NCBI GenBank assembly: GCA_052031065.1
Contig: JBPEXY010000147.1
Coordinates: 1-54,504 of the forward strand
Length of the DNA: 54,504 nucleotides
Reading direction: 5' to 3'
Source of the DNA: JBPEXY01 sp052031065
GTDB lineage: Bacteria; Pseudomonadota; Gammaproteobacteria; Immundisolibacterales; Immundisolibacteraceae
In this document: positions 1-8,464 of the stretch, in pieces
Layout: every line of letters begins with the position of its first letter
How positions within the stretch are numbered: the first letter of the stretch is position 1
Program-made: the position numbers and the translations under genes
Notes under the pieces: generated by a model
Seen by the model: the letters and a program-made list of their open reading frames with translations, nothing else
Database searches by the model: none
What the model was told of the DNA's origin: nothing

Positions 1-221
1 AGGCCATCCCAGCAGACCTGGGCGTCATAATGGGTATGGGCGTCGATTAACCCGGGTGTCAGCGTCAGCCCATCCGCGTTGATTTTGCGCCGGGCATTGA
101 CCCCACTTCGAGTATTAGAGATACCAGTGATCGTATCTCCATCAATGATCAGGTCGCCAGTAAACGGGCCGCTACCGCTACCATCAACGATAGTCGCGCC
201 GTGAATCAGGATATCGTGCAC
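1..221 (-). CDS. Amidohydrolase family protein (D-aminoacylase/dihydroorotase-like), N-terminal part only
   Basis: The gene runs off the left edge, so only about 73 N-terminal residues are visible. They read as a metal-dependent amidohydrolase: a beta-rich entry domain, then the metal-binding HxH motif in PGLIDAHTHYDAQ. That form, with Tyr-Asp-Ala-Gln after HTH, is typical of the N-acyl-D-amino-acid deacylase branch. I chose the GTG at 221 because AGAGGAGAA precedes it by about 8 nt; there is no competing ATG. It is the last visible gene of a minus-strand series with the PdxA-like, dienelactone hydrolase and hydratase genes, 72 bp behind the PdxA-like stop. The superfamily is clear. The substrate cannot be read from this fragment. 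Confidence 0.75.
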   Translation of the reverse strand, partial: MHDILIHGATIVDGSGSGPFTGDLIIDGDTITGISNTRSGVNARRKINADGLTLTPGLIDAHTHYDAQVCWDG

Positions 222-293
222 GACTGCTTCTCCTCTGAAAAGATGCCTCTGCGGGCACTAATATCAATTTTTAAAGTTTTCTATTGCCCATAT

Positions 294-1301
294 TTACGCT
301 ACCTGAACTTCGTCAGCTAATGGCAGAAAACCTTCGCCGGTGACCAGACTGGCGGTGAGTTTCATCGCCTCAAGCATATTCTCCATTCGCGCAGTGCCGC
401 GGCCGGCAATGTCGTAGGCGGTACCGTGTGCCACGGAGGTCGATACGTAGGGCATGCCCAGGGTAACCGAACAGTTACCGAGGAAGCCCCAGGTTTTAAT
501 CGCGATGTGCCCCTGGTCGTGGGACATGGCCAGGACCACGTCATAGTCACCCTCTATGTTCTGCCGATAGACGGTATCCGGCGACACCGGACCAACGACG
601 TTGATCCCCTGCGCTTTTGCCAACTCTACTCCCGGAGCAATCTCCTGCTGGTCTTCAGGCCCATAAGCGTGGGGGTTCCAGCCGGAAACGACAATTCTGG
701 GCGACTTGATTCCCCACTGCTCGAAACTGTTGTGGGTCATTTGCAGCGCATCTAGCACCAGCTCCTTGCTGATCAGGTCACACACTTCACGGACATGACG
801 ATGGTGTACCAGGTGCATCACCCGCAATGGTCCGGTAATCACCAGCAGGTAACTCTGGAAAGGCGTCGGTTCAACCAGCTTCTCGATCTGCTCCCAACCG
901 CCGGCCATTTCCAGCGCGGTGGTATTGATCACGCCCATCACCAACCCGTCAGCTTCTCCGCTGCGGCAGATCTGGTCCGCCTCAACAATCCAGGCGAGCT
1001 GGGCTTTGCCACTCACCGCTGTAGCCTCCCCCAGGGTCACGTTACCGGGGGGTAGCTGCCCGGTGTCCACCACTTCCAGAACCCCTGGATCACCGCTCGA
1101 CTCTGCGACCTGGTCGATCTTGCGTAGCGCCAGTCCGGTACCGGAAAACTCATTGGCCATCTCCAGCGCTTCCAGTGAGCCGATCGCCACCGGTCGCACT
1201 GTCTGCTGAATTTCGCCAGTGGCGATCACCTTGCAGAGCACTTCCGGGCCAATCCCACCGGGGTCGCCGATGGGAATCACTATGACTGGTTTATCATTCA
1301 C
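294..1301 (-). CDS. PdxA-family dehydrogenase (4-hydroxythreonine-4-phosphate dehydrogenase-like)
   Basis: This 335-residue protein is close to the usual PdxA length. It opens with the family signature GDPGGIGPEV. The metal-binding histidine positions appear kept: a His cluster in MHLVHHRHV, NPHAYG, and SHDQGH near the C-terminus. PdxA oxidises a phosphorylated hydroxy acid with NAD and a divalent metal. Relatives include the D-threonate/D-erythronate phosphate enzymes and the terephthalate dihydrodiol dehydrogenase TphB. The C-terminal block (SHDQGHIAIKTWGF) differs from the canonical YHDQG..PVLK form, and the neighbours are catabolic, so a TphB- or PdxA2-like role is as likely as vitamin B6 synthesis. 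The start is the GTG at 1301, with GGGAGGGGAGAA just upstream. The frame stays open 48 codons further, but those residues do not resemble the family. Confidence 0.85.
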   Translation of the reverse strand: MNDKPVIVIPIGDPGGIGPEVLCKVIATGEIQQTVRPVAIGSLEALEMANEFSGTGLALRKIDQVAESSGDPGVLEVVDTGQLPPGNVTLGEATAVSGKAQLAWIVEADQICRSGEADGLVMGVINTTALEMAGGWEQIEKLVEPTPFQSYLLVITGPLRVMHLVHHRHVREVCDLISKELVLDALQMTHNSFEQWGIKSPRIVVSGWNPHAYGPEDQQEIAPGVELAKAQGINVVGPVSPDTVYRQNIEGDYDVVLAMSHDQGHIAIKTWGFLGNCSVTLGMPYVSTSVAHGTAYDIAGRGTARMENMLEAMKLTASLVTGEGFLPLADEVQVA

Positions 1302-1374
1302 CTTCTCCCCTCCCTCTGTAAAACAACCTGTCCGATTGCTTCCAGTTTCGCTTACCGCCCAGATTATTAATGAC

Positions 1375-2169
1375 TTACTGCTCGAAAATCTCGGTAAAAA
1401 ACTGTTGTAACCGCGCCCAGGAGCGTCGGTCGGCCTGCGCGTCATATTTCAGTGCCGGCATGCCGTGCTGATCAGCGCCGGGGTTGGTAAAACTGTGCAA
1501 CACACCGCCATAGCTGACCATCTCCCAGTCGGCATTTTCGGCCGTTAGTGCAGCCTTGAATTTCTCCACATGATCACGCTCGATAAAGGGGTCCGAATCA
1601 CCATGCAGAATCAGCACTCGCCCATCAATCGGTGGGTGTTCATCCTCTTTGGGTAACGGCAGGGAGCCGTGAAAACTGGCGACACCTCTGACCGGAGCGC
1701 CGGTGTAAGCCAGTTGCATCACTGTGGCACCACCAAAACAGTAACCGATGGCTGCCAGCTGATTACCGTCGCTCTTTTCGTGGCTGGCCAGTTGCTGCAG
1801 CGCCAGATTGGCACGCGCACGCCAGCCGTCGACATTACTGGCATTGACCATCATCCATTCCTGCGCCTGATCCGGGTGCTCTGTCACTTTACCAACACCG
1901 TACATGTCGGCAGCAAAGGCAACATAGCCAAGTTCAGCGAGCATGGTGGCGCGTCGCTTTGCGTAATCATCCAGCCCCCACCATTCATGGACCACCAGCA
2001 CCCCGGGCCGCTTTTCGGCGAAAGAATCGTCGTAATAAATATGCCCCTGGAGTTCGGTATCGCCATCAAGATAGCGGATCTCCTCCGTAACCACGGCAGC
2101 GGTGACACCGCATACAGGCATCAACAAGGCGACAAGCAGCGGTACAAATAACTCTTTTCCGGATTTCAT
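1375..2169 (-). CDS. Dienelactone hydrolase family protein, probably exported
   Basis: An alpha/beta-hydrolase of 264 residues. The first 25 form a signal peptide (basic start, hydrophobic core, VTAA cleavage region), so it should act in the periplasm. The dienelactone hydrolase triad is visible: nucleophile Cys144 in IGYCFGG, Asp193 in HGDSDPF and His225 in LHSF. The Cys nucleophile separates this family from ordinary serine esterases. Dienelactone hydrolases open the lactone ring of carboxymethylenebutenolides in chloroaromatic breakdown, but exported homologues are common and mostly of unknown substrate. The gene lies 73 bp upstream of the PdxA-like gene and 52 bp downstream of the hydratase, all on the minus strand. 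An AGGGAG site precedes the ATG. Confidence 0.88.
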   Translation of the reverse strand: MKSGKELFVPLLVALLMPVCGVTAAVVTEEIRYLDGDTELQGHIYYDDSFAEKRPGVLVVHEWWGLDDYAKRRATMLAELGYVAFAADMYGVGKVTEHPDQAQEWMMVNASNVDGWRARANLALQQLASHEKSDGNQLAAIGYCFGGATVMQLAYTGAPVRGVASFHGSLPLPKEDEHPPIDGRVLILHGDSDPFIERDHVEKFKAALTAENADWEMVSYGGVLHSFTNPGADQHGMPALKYDAQADRRSWARLQQFFTEIFEQ

Positions 2170-2221
2170 TACACAGTGCTCCCTGATGATTTCATATTAA
2201 CCTCACACTCAATTGCTCCAG

Positions 2222-3016
2222 CTAACCGGCAGCTGATCCTGCTGACGTAAACGTCAGCTCCAGGTCGCCCAGGGGTGGGTCAAACTCCACCCGGAATTGA
2301 TCGCCCGGAGCGGCAACCATGGCACGGGTCAGCCCCCCCGTTAGTACAATACTGCCGGCGGGCAGTATTTTTCCCATTGTCGACAGTTTTTTTACCAACC
2401 AGAGCAGCGCCTGAAACGGACCGCCCATGGCATCGGCTCCCACGCCTTGGCCAACAACCTCTCCATTGCGAAACAGCTTACAGCGCAGGCTCTCGGGCGC
2501 GGCTATGGAGCCTGCCGGAACACCCCTGCCTAATGCATAGCCGGCTGCCGAACTATTGTCGGCGATATTATCGACGGAGCGGAAACGGTAGTCGCAAAAG
2601 CGGGAATCGACAATTTCCAGGGCCGGAAAAATAGCCTCTGTTGCCTCGACAATCTGCGTGATGGAGAGCTCTCGACCCTCCAGAGACCGCCCCGTTTGCA
2701 GCGCTATCTCCGGCTCCACCCGCGGATGGATAAAGCCACCAATAGCAACCTGCTGATCAGCCCTGGTGCCAGTCAATAATGCTCCCAGGTTTGGCTCATC
2801 GACACCCATCTGCTCACGCATCGCGGCGCTGGTAAAACCAAGCTTAAACCCTTCCACCGCCCTGCCGTGACAATCGAGCAGTAGTGCCTGAATGGCGTAA
2901 CTGTCACCACTTTGCAACTGCGGATATTCATCACTCAACGGGGTCAATGGCTGGCGATTCTGCTCTGCAACAAACAGCCTCTGCGCCAACTGGCGATGCT
3001 GATCAGCGGTTAACAT
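2222..3016 (-). CDS. 2-keto-4-pentenoate hydratase / fumarylacetoacetate hydrolase-like enzyme (MhpD type)
   Basis: A 264-residue protein of the 2-keto-4-pentenoate hydratase/4-oxalocrotonate decarboxylase branch. The sequence has the expected order: an N-terminal helical part, GFKLGFTSAAMREQMGV, a central metal-binding region (RVEPEIALQ and EIVDSRF) and a C-terminal GSIVLTGGLTRA. Enzymes of this type add water to 2-hydroxy-dienoates in meta-cleavage pathways for aromatics. I start at the ATG at 3016 because homology begins there. The open frame extends 44 codons further into the upstream gene but encodes low-complexity sequence. The start lies 7 bp after the ydbL-like stop, which suggests coupling. 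The Shine-Dalgarno site is weak (AGAAG). Specificity (hydratase or decarboxylase) is not resolved. Confidence 0.85.
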   Translation of the reverse strand: MLTADQHRQLAQRLFVAEQNRQPLTPLSDEYPQLQSGDSYAIQALLLDCHGRAVEGFKLGFTSAAMREQMGVDEPNLGALLTGTRADQQVAIGGFIHPRVEPEIALQTGRSLEGRELSITQIVEATEAIFPALEIVDSRFCDYRFRSVDNIADNSSAAGYALGRGVPAGSIAAPESLRCKLFRNGEVVGQGVGADAMGGPFQALLWLVKKLSTMGKILPAGSIVLTGGLTRAMVAAPGDQFRVEFDPPLGDLELTFTSAGSAAG

Positions 3017-3023
3017 CAAAGTG

Positions 3024-3644
3024 TTACTTCTTCTGCCAGCCGCTGTCCCCCTGGTACCACCAGCCAGAGGCGGCGTTGGAAACCCAGCGTCTGGCAAAAG
3101 TATCGCGGATCTGTGGTTCCCACTCGGGGTGATTATTGGCCCGCGCAATCTCTTTATAGAGCGCGCTTCGATCGCGGTTCTCTGCGCTGATCAGTGGGTT
3201 GAGCTGAGCACGTTGGGGCAACGGCAGCGCTGAAACATCGCGCAGAGCTACCAGACCATCGCGGGTAAAGCCTAGCGCACCACTATCGAAGTGGGGTTTC
3301 AGCTTGCCGAAACGTTGTTTCATCGAGCTGCGCAGGCGATTGATTACCGCAGACTCTACCGAGAGGTCAGCCTGTGCGGCGTGGGCCGACGGCACCAGCC
3401 AGTCAAGAGCCTTAACCAGCAGCTGTCGGCTCAGTTCCCGGGGAATGCTCGACGATTGTTGATCAACACTATCGTCCTGTGCAGCGCTCTCATCCAGGAT
3501 TTCCTGAATAATGACGTCTGCCGCGCGCTCGGCCGCCGCTGCGGGGAAGTAGATGTTGATGGTGACGCAACTGCTCAGGAACCAGACCAGGCCAAGAGGC
3601 CCAACAACAGCGGGGTTAAAAAAGCGTTTGTAGCTCTCAGTCAT
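3024..3644 (-). CDS. DUF1318 / YdbL-like lipoprotein with a YnbE-like N-terminal part
   Basis: A 206-residue predicted lipoprotein. A short hydrophobic segment ends in a lipobox LSSC (Cys26) and is followed by VTINIYFPAAAAERAAD, the hallmark of DUF1318 proteins. The last ~50 residues (NRDRSALYKEIARANN to GWWYQGDSGWQKK) match Escherichia YdbL, a small periplasmic protein. In Escherichia ydbH, ynbE and ydbL form one operon: YdbH is an AsmA-like intermembrane bridge, YnbE an outer-membrane lipoprotein partner and YdbL a modulator. No separate ynbE lies in the 61 bp between this gene and the ydbH-like gene, so one polypeptide may combine YnbE- and YdbL-like roles (inference). Residues 27-140 in between are variable. 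A GAGGAG site precedes the ATG. Confidence 0.82.
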   Translation of the reverse strand: MTESYKRFFNPAVVGPLGLVWFLSSCVTINIYFPAAAAERAADVIIQEILDESAAQDDSVDQQSSSIPRELSRQLLVKALDWLVPSAHAAQADLSVESAVINRLRSSMKQRFGKLKPHFDSGALGFTRDGLVALRDVSALPLPQRAQLNPLISAENRDRSALYKEIARANNHPEWEPQIRDTFARRWVSNAASGWWYQGDSGWQKK

Positions 3645-3705
3645 CGGTCGAGCTCCTCATGGATTGAAGACAGACGGTGAGTGGCGAGACCTGCGTCAAC
3701 CAAGC

Positions 3706-5754
3706 TTACCGGATTTCAACCGCCTCGACATCCAGCGCGGCTGCCAGCCGACGCAGCAGTTCCTGCCAATCAACGCGGCGGTTATAACCGATCAGATCTA
3801 TCCGCGGCCAGAGCCCGCCCCCCTGAACTATATAGAAACCAGACTCTCGTTCATCGATACCACGCATGCTACAGACGCCGTGTTGCAACCGGCAGCCAAT
3901 ACCAAGCCGCCGGTAGGAAAAGCGCTCAAAAAAACGTAACAGCGTTGATTGCAGGACAGCTCCGGCCCCACCAATCGATGAGAGGGAGTCGAGCGCACGT
4001 TGACTGATCTGATGCCGGCTACGGTCTGATGCGGGTGTCTGTAACCATGCATCAAAGGCGACCGGTCTCCATGACTCAAGTTGCAGGTCACGAACGTAGC
4101 CCTCCAATCGCCCGCTGATCTCGCCAAACTCAAAGGTATTGGTAAGCCGCCGCAGGTCGAGGTCATCAAAGACGATGTCTGCGGACAGCCACGGATTCAC
4201 CCCGAGCAATTCCCGCGTCTGTAGATGGGTAATTTCCACCTGACCATCAAAAACATCCAGCATGACCTTGCCGTCGAGCTCTACGCGGCCATCACGATAA
4301 CGAACTTGCGGGATGGTTCCAGAGAGACTACCGGACAGTGCTGGCCATTCCAGGGCTTTACTGACCAGCTCAAGACTGATCGGCGTAATCTCACCCTGCA
4401 GACTGGCACTGATTTCGCCACTACCGAGGTTATCGATAACGACACGACCGGCGTCGAGTGAGCCATCGAACAGCGCTATTGGCAGAAAATCGGCCTGCAG
4501 ACGGCCCGGCTCAAACAGCAGCCGGCTCTCTCCGGCACCAACAGGTATTCGGTAGAGCTGCAGCCCCTGCCAGCTCACCACACCCCTACTGTCAGAGCCA
4601 TCACCAACCCAGGGCAGATTGGCGGAGAGTCCGGTCAGCGCGAATCGTCCCTGTCGGTCGACCATTTCCAGCTGCCGGGCAGTCAACCCGAGGGAAGTAA
4701 CGCCAAGTTGCTGCTGATAGGAAAGCCTTAACGAAAGCGCTCCTGAGGCGTTCAGGTCCGACAGAACAGTGTCTAAAAGAAACGGCTGCAGGTAGTGTCG
4801 ATAGACAAGATCGAGATTTTCCACCTCCATCCGCAGGAAACCCTCCTCAAGCGTCGGCACAATGGCCATTTGCGAGAGCTTTGCACCACCCGATAAGCGG
4901 AATCGATGCGGGTGACGATAATCATAATTGACCCTCGCTTGCTGGGCGAAGGGATCCCAGTGCCCTGCAACAGCCAGTTCAACCGGCTCCTCAGCGACGG
5001 TCAGGAACATTGGGTTTATAAACAATGCTCCGGCGGAAAACTGCAGCCGGGAACTCAGCCGGTAGCCTTGCTGTACTGCCGGCCGGTGCAGAAAAAAATC
5101 GATTTCTCCGGTTAGACCCTCACCGGCTTTGGTGCCCATCGCATTGCCGAAATCGAAACCGCTCAAACCCACCGTAGCGCTAACTTCTCCCAACTCACCA
5201 CCGCGTCCCTGGGCTTTCAGTTGCAGTTGTAGTTCTCCGAGGAGATATTCCAGTTGTTCTTCAGCGGTCTCGACTACCCGCTGTAAGCCAGAATTCAGCA
5301 ACGACCTGAACAGGGAAGCAGGAAATGGGTCGGTCTCTAGAGTCACAGACCAGGCCAGGCCGTCTGCAGACAGTGGACCGATTTTGGCATCAATTTGCGC
5401 CGTGACTGTACTGTTTGCTGCTGCTTCGAGAGCGGACTCGGTGAGTTCCAACTCCACAGTAGCGCGCTCGCAATCGACCCCGGAGTTGATGACCAGGCCC
5501 GGACAGCTCAACTCGACCTTCTGAATGACAACACCCTGCTCAGGCAACACAACCCTGCCGATCGTTAGATTGGAACGCGTCGATTGGGAATCATGCTCTA
5601 TGCGCAGACTTACCTGATCCAAACGCCAACCCTGTCCCTCAACTTCGCCAAGATCTGTCGTCAGGCCGAGCATTGCCTCACCCGAGCCAGGTGCCAGAAG
5701 CGCCGCAAGAAGCCCCAGCGATACTGGCAGCCTGGATATCTGCAGCCGCTTCAT
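3706..5754 (-). CDS. YdbH-family AsmA-like intermembrane protein
   Basis: A large beta-rich protein of about 682 residues with a signal sequence or N-terminal anchor (MKRLQ then a Leu/Ala-rich core). The body has the repeating amphipathic beta pattern of AsmA-like bridge proteins, and the C-terminus (GGLWPRIDLIGYNRRVDWQ) resembles the end of YdbH. YdbH-type proteins span the periplasm and, with YhdP and TamB, are thought to move phospholipids to the outer membrane. The assignment rests on architecture plus the ydbL-like gene directly downstream in the same order as in Escherichia. I chose the ATG at 5754, which starts with a normal signal sequence and has AGCAGG upstream. An in-frame ATG at 5796 would add 14 polar residues and has no ribosome site. 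Confidence 0.75.
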   Translation of the reverse strand: MKRLQISRLPVSLGLLAALLAPGSGEAMLGLTTDLGEVEGQGWRLDQVSLRIEHDSQSTRSNLTIGRVVLPEQGVVIQKVELSCPGLVINSGVDCERATVELELTESALEAAANSTVTAQIDAKIGPLSADGLAWSVTLETDPFPASLFRSLLNSGLQRVVETAEEQLEYLLGELQLQLKAQGRGGELGEVSATVGLSGFDFGNAMGTKAGEGLTGEIDFFLHRPAVQQGYRLSSRLQFSAGALFINPMFLTVAEEPVELAVAGHWDPFAQQARVNYDYRHPHRFRLSGGAKLSQMAIVPTLEEGFLRMEVENLDLVYRHYLQPFLLDTVLSDLNASGALSLRLSYQQQLGVTSLGLTARQLEMVDRQGRFALTGLSANLPWVGDGSDSRGVVSWQGLQLYRIPVGAGESRLLFEPGRLQADFLPIALFDGSLDAGRVVIDNLGSGEISASLQGEITPISLELVSKALEWPALSGSLSGTIPQVRYRDGRVELDGKVMLDVFDGQVEITHLQTRELLGVNPWLSADIVFDDLDLRRLTNTFEFGEISGRLEGYVRDLQLESWRPVAFDAWLQTPASDRSRHQISQRALDSLSSIGGAGAVLQSTLLRFFERFSYRRLGIGCRLQHGVCSMRGIDERESGFYIVQGGGLWPRIDLIGYNRRVDWQELLRRLAAALDVEAVEIR

Positions 5755-5962
5755 GCGCTGCCTGCTGGGGTGGTGATTTCCCTGCCCACGTGACATGGGT
5801 ATTGAACAGTACGACCGTGACCACCGACAATGGCGCGGCCACGGGCGACTATCCAGCCGGGGCTATCTTCAGGAAAGGCTGATGACCTTATCACCAGTCG
5901 ACACCCGTATTCGTTGTAACCAGTAGGTAACCGCCATCTTAATCCGGGGTAGACCATAGACG

Positions 5963-7111
5963 ATGAAGAGCTATCTGGTAGGCGGCGCAGTAAGAGATCA
6001 ATTACTTGGACTCCCGGTCAGTGACCGCGATTATGTGGTTGTAGGAGCAACGCCAACTGAACTCAAAGCCCTGGGCTATCGCCAGGTCGGCGCTGAGTTT
6101 CCAGTATTTTTACACCCTCATAGCGGTGAAGAGTACGCACTGGCACGAACCGAACGCAAACAGGGACATGGCTACCACGGTTTTTCGGTGGATTTCAGCC
6201 CGGAGGTGACGCTGGAAGAAGACCTGCTACGCCGGGATCTGACCATCAACGCGATGGCGGAAGATGAGCATGGCCACATTGTCGACCCCTTTCACGGCAG
6301 AGATGACCTGCAGGCGGGAATTCTGCGCCATGTCTCTCCCGCATTCCGCGAAGATCCGTTGCGAATTCTGCGCGTTGCCCGCTTTGCGGCGCGATTTTGT
6401 GACCGCGGATTTCACATTGCAGCGGAAACCATGGCGCTACTGCAGCAGATGGTCGCCAGTGGCGAGATTGATCACCTGGTTGCAGAACGAGTCTGCCAGG
6501 AATGGGACAAGGCTTTTCGGGACGCCAACCCTGACCAGTTCATCGTCGTACTTCGCAAATGCGGTGCTCTGAATGCTTTGGCTCCCGAACTGGAAGAGCT
6601 GTTTCAACAGTCCCCTGACCAACCGCCGGGTGACGCCACGTTACCCAGTACAGGTGATAGGGCGCTCGCAGCATTGCGACAAGTGGGCACACAAACCAGA
6701 CAGCCATCGATTCGATTTGCCACCCTCAGCGGCGCGCTACGCGAAGATAAACTTGGCGACTTGTGCGAAAGATTGTCCGTACCGGGCCGCTGGCGCGAAC
6801 TAGCACTACTGGTTTCGCAATATAAAGCCCGCTGTGACTCTCTTGACTGGACCAATAAACAGGAGCTCTTAAAGCTGCTGGAGGCGCTTGATGGCTTACG
6901 CCGGCCTCAACGAGTTGAAGATTTCCTGCTGGCCTGTGAAGCCCATGCGTTGGCACAGCAAGCAACCGGTTATCCGCCAAAGCAGCTACTGCTCTCCGCC
7001 CTTGACATAGTCCGGTCAGTCTCTGCAAAACCTCTGGTCGAACAGGGTCTCAGCGGCATTGAGATCAAAAACGAGCTAAATCGATTACGCCTGGAGGCGT
7101 TATCGCGTTAA
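5963..7111 (+). CDS. cca: CCA-adding tRNA nucleotidyltransferase without HD active site
   Basis: This enzyme adds or repairs the 3' CCA end of tRNA. The N-terminal half is canonical class II: LVGGAVRDQLLG, catalytic carboxylates in VSDRDYVVVG, RRDLTINAMA and RILRVARFAARF. Escherichia Cca has about 412 residues with a C-terminal HD phosphohydrolase domain; this protein has 382. Its C-terminal sequence aligns well around the HD domain (RWRELALLVSQY, LRRPQRVEDF, GIEIKNELNR), but the stretch that carries the HD pair (THDLGK and about 25 following residues in Escherichia, from memory) is replaced by a few residues (FATLSGALRED). Nucleotide addition should be intact. The 2'-phosphatase and 2',3'-cyclic phosphodiesterase activities should be absent. 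The gene is divergent from the ydbH-like gene, with a 208-bp gap. Confidence 0.95.
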   Translation: MKSYLVGGAVRDQLLGLPVSDRDYVVVGATPTELKALGYRQVGAEFPVFLHPHSGEEYALARTERKQGHGYHGFSVDFSPEVTLEEDLLRRDLTINAMAEDEHGHIVDPFHGRDDLQAGILRHVSPAFREDPLRILRVARFAARFCDRGFHIAAETMALLQQMVASGEIDHLVAERVCQEWDKAFRDANPDQFIVVLRKCGALNALAPELEELFQQSPDQPPGDATLPSTGDRALAALRQVGTQTRQPSIRFATLSGALREDKLGDLCERLSVPGRWRELALLVSQYKARCDSLDWTNKQELLKLLEALDGLRRPQRVEDFLLACEAHALAQQATGYPPKQLLLSALDIVRSVSAKPLVEQGLSGIEIKNELNRLRLEALSR

Positions 7112-7403
7112 GCCCCCGCAAACTAACACTGATAATGGTTGACGGCCTAAAACTCTACTAACCCGCTCGATCCATACTAATGGCTTGCTGCAACCGTCTG
7201 TACAGGATTGCATTAACCTTCTGTCGGAAAAATAACTGAAGAAATTTCTTAAAGGTGGCTACTCAAGGGTCGATTTATTTAGTATTATTTATATTAGATT
7301 TTGCTAAATTATTTAGCCACCCAGCTTTTCTGGACATAGAAGCAACGCATTCGCCGAAGGATCACCACGCGGTGCGATACCAAAACAGGCATGCTAACTA
7401 TTC
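7112..7403. other. 292-bp gene-free, AT-rich upstream region
   Basis: No gene is visible here. The centre (about 7245-7320) is clearly richer in A and T than the surrounding sequence and contains a 15-bp palindrome (listed separately). It precedes the flavin-dependent oxidoreductase gene and probably carries its promoter. I could not single out a convincing -35/-10 pair. Confidence 0.6.
7303..7317. promoter_or_regulatory. 15-bp palindrome, possible operator
   Basis: GCTAAAT-T-ATTTAGC is a perfect inverted repeat about 90 bp upstream of the LLM-type oxidoreductase start, inside an AT-rich stretch. The form suits a dimeric repressor or activator. No regulator can be named. Confidence 0.35.
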
Positions 7404-8429
7404 ATGGGACGAAAACTTACGCTGAGCGTAACCGACCAGTCACCGGTACACGATGGAGCACCCGCCAGCCAGGGGCCACGGGATACCATCAAACTTGCAC
7501 GGGTTTGCGACCGGCTCGGTTACAAACGCTACTGGATTGCGGAACACCATAGTACGCCCGGCTATTCCAGCCCCTGTCCGGAAATTTTGATCGGACATGT
7601 CGCTCAGGCAACATCGAACATCCGCGTTGGTAGTGGTGGTGTCATGCTTACTCACTACAGCCCTTTCAAGGTCGCAGAAACTTTCCGGATGCTGTCGGTT
7701 CTGCATCCCGGGCGTATTGATCTGGGTGTCGGTAGGGCACCGGGTGGCGATCAACTGGCATCCGCGGCGCTTTCCTATCCACGCAGACAGATCGACCCGC
7801 AGGCTTATCCCCATCAGGTCTACCAGGTCATGGGGCACCTATACGACAACCTGCCGGATGACAATCCGTTCAAATCTCTCGAGGTGGCCCCTCAGGTCGC
7901 CGAGAACCCGGAAATCTGGATGCTCGGCTCGAGTGACGGCAGTGCGGAGATGTGCGGCCAATTAGGGGCTGGCTTTGCGCTGGCGCTTTTCATCGGCAAC
8001 CACGACCGACCCGCCAACATTATCGATCAGTATCGCAAAGCCTTCGTACCGTCCACGGGATTAAGCGAACCAAAACACCTGATCGCGGTCGCAGCTACCT
8101 GTGCGGAAAATCGCGAAGATGCGTTTCGTATCGCTGGCACCCGTGCCATGTGGATTTTCAAAGCTCTCTATCAGGGTCAGATCATCCCGTTACCCTCGCC
8201 CGCAGAAGTCGAACGCTATTGTGCGGATTTTTCGGAACAGGAACTGGCTGTTTTCCAGCAACAAATGGCCAACAGCGTAATCGGCACCCCGGATGAGTGC
8301 CGGGACCAGCTCGATGAACTGGCCAATCGTTATGATTGCGACGAAATCAGTATCGTCTCGGTCACCTACCACTTCGCTGATCGACTTAAAAGTTATGAAT
8401 TGCTAGCCGGGGTTTGCGAGCTGCAATAG
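7404..8429 (+). CDS. LLM-class flavin-dependent oxidoreductase (luciferase-like, YhbW/MsnO8 type)
   Basis: A 341-residue member of the bacterial luciferase-like TIM-barrel family, which uses reduced FMN to oxygenate small substrates. Typical family features are LSVTDQSPV near the start, YWIAEHHSTPGYSSP (with the His-His pair), GSGGVMLTHYSPFKVAE and the signature LHPGRIDLGVGRAPGGD. The length fits the single-subunit type that needs a partner flavin reductase; none is adjacent. Substrate unknown. The gene is alone, behind a long AT-rich upstream region and 35 bp before an unknown gene on the same strand. The start at 7404 has no obvious Shine-Dalgarno site but fits the family N-terminus. Confidence 0.9.
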   Translation: MGRKLTLSVTDQSPVHDGAPASQGPRDTIKLARVCDRLGYKRYWIAEHHSTPGYSSPCPEILIGHVAQATSNIRVGSGGVMLTHYSPFKVAETFRMLSVLHPGRIDLGVGRAPGGDQLASAALSYPRRQIDPQAYPHQVYQVMGHLYDNLPDDNPFKSLEVAPQVAENPEIWMLGSSDGSAEMCGQLGAGFALALFIGNHDRPANIIDQYRKAFVPSTGLSEPKHLIAVAATCAENREDAFRIAGTRAMWIFKALYQGQIIPLPSPAEVERYCADFSEQELAVFQQQMANSVIGTPDECRDQLDELANRYDCDEISIVSVTYHFADRLKSYELLAGVCELQ

Positions 8430-8464
8430 CGCCAAGCCCCTGTAAAAAAACCGGAGTAAATATC

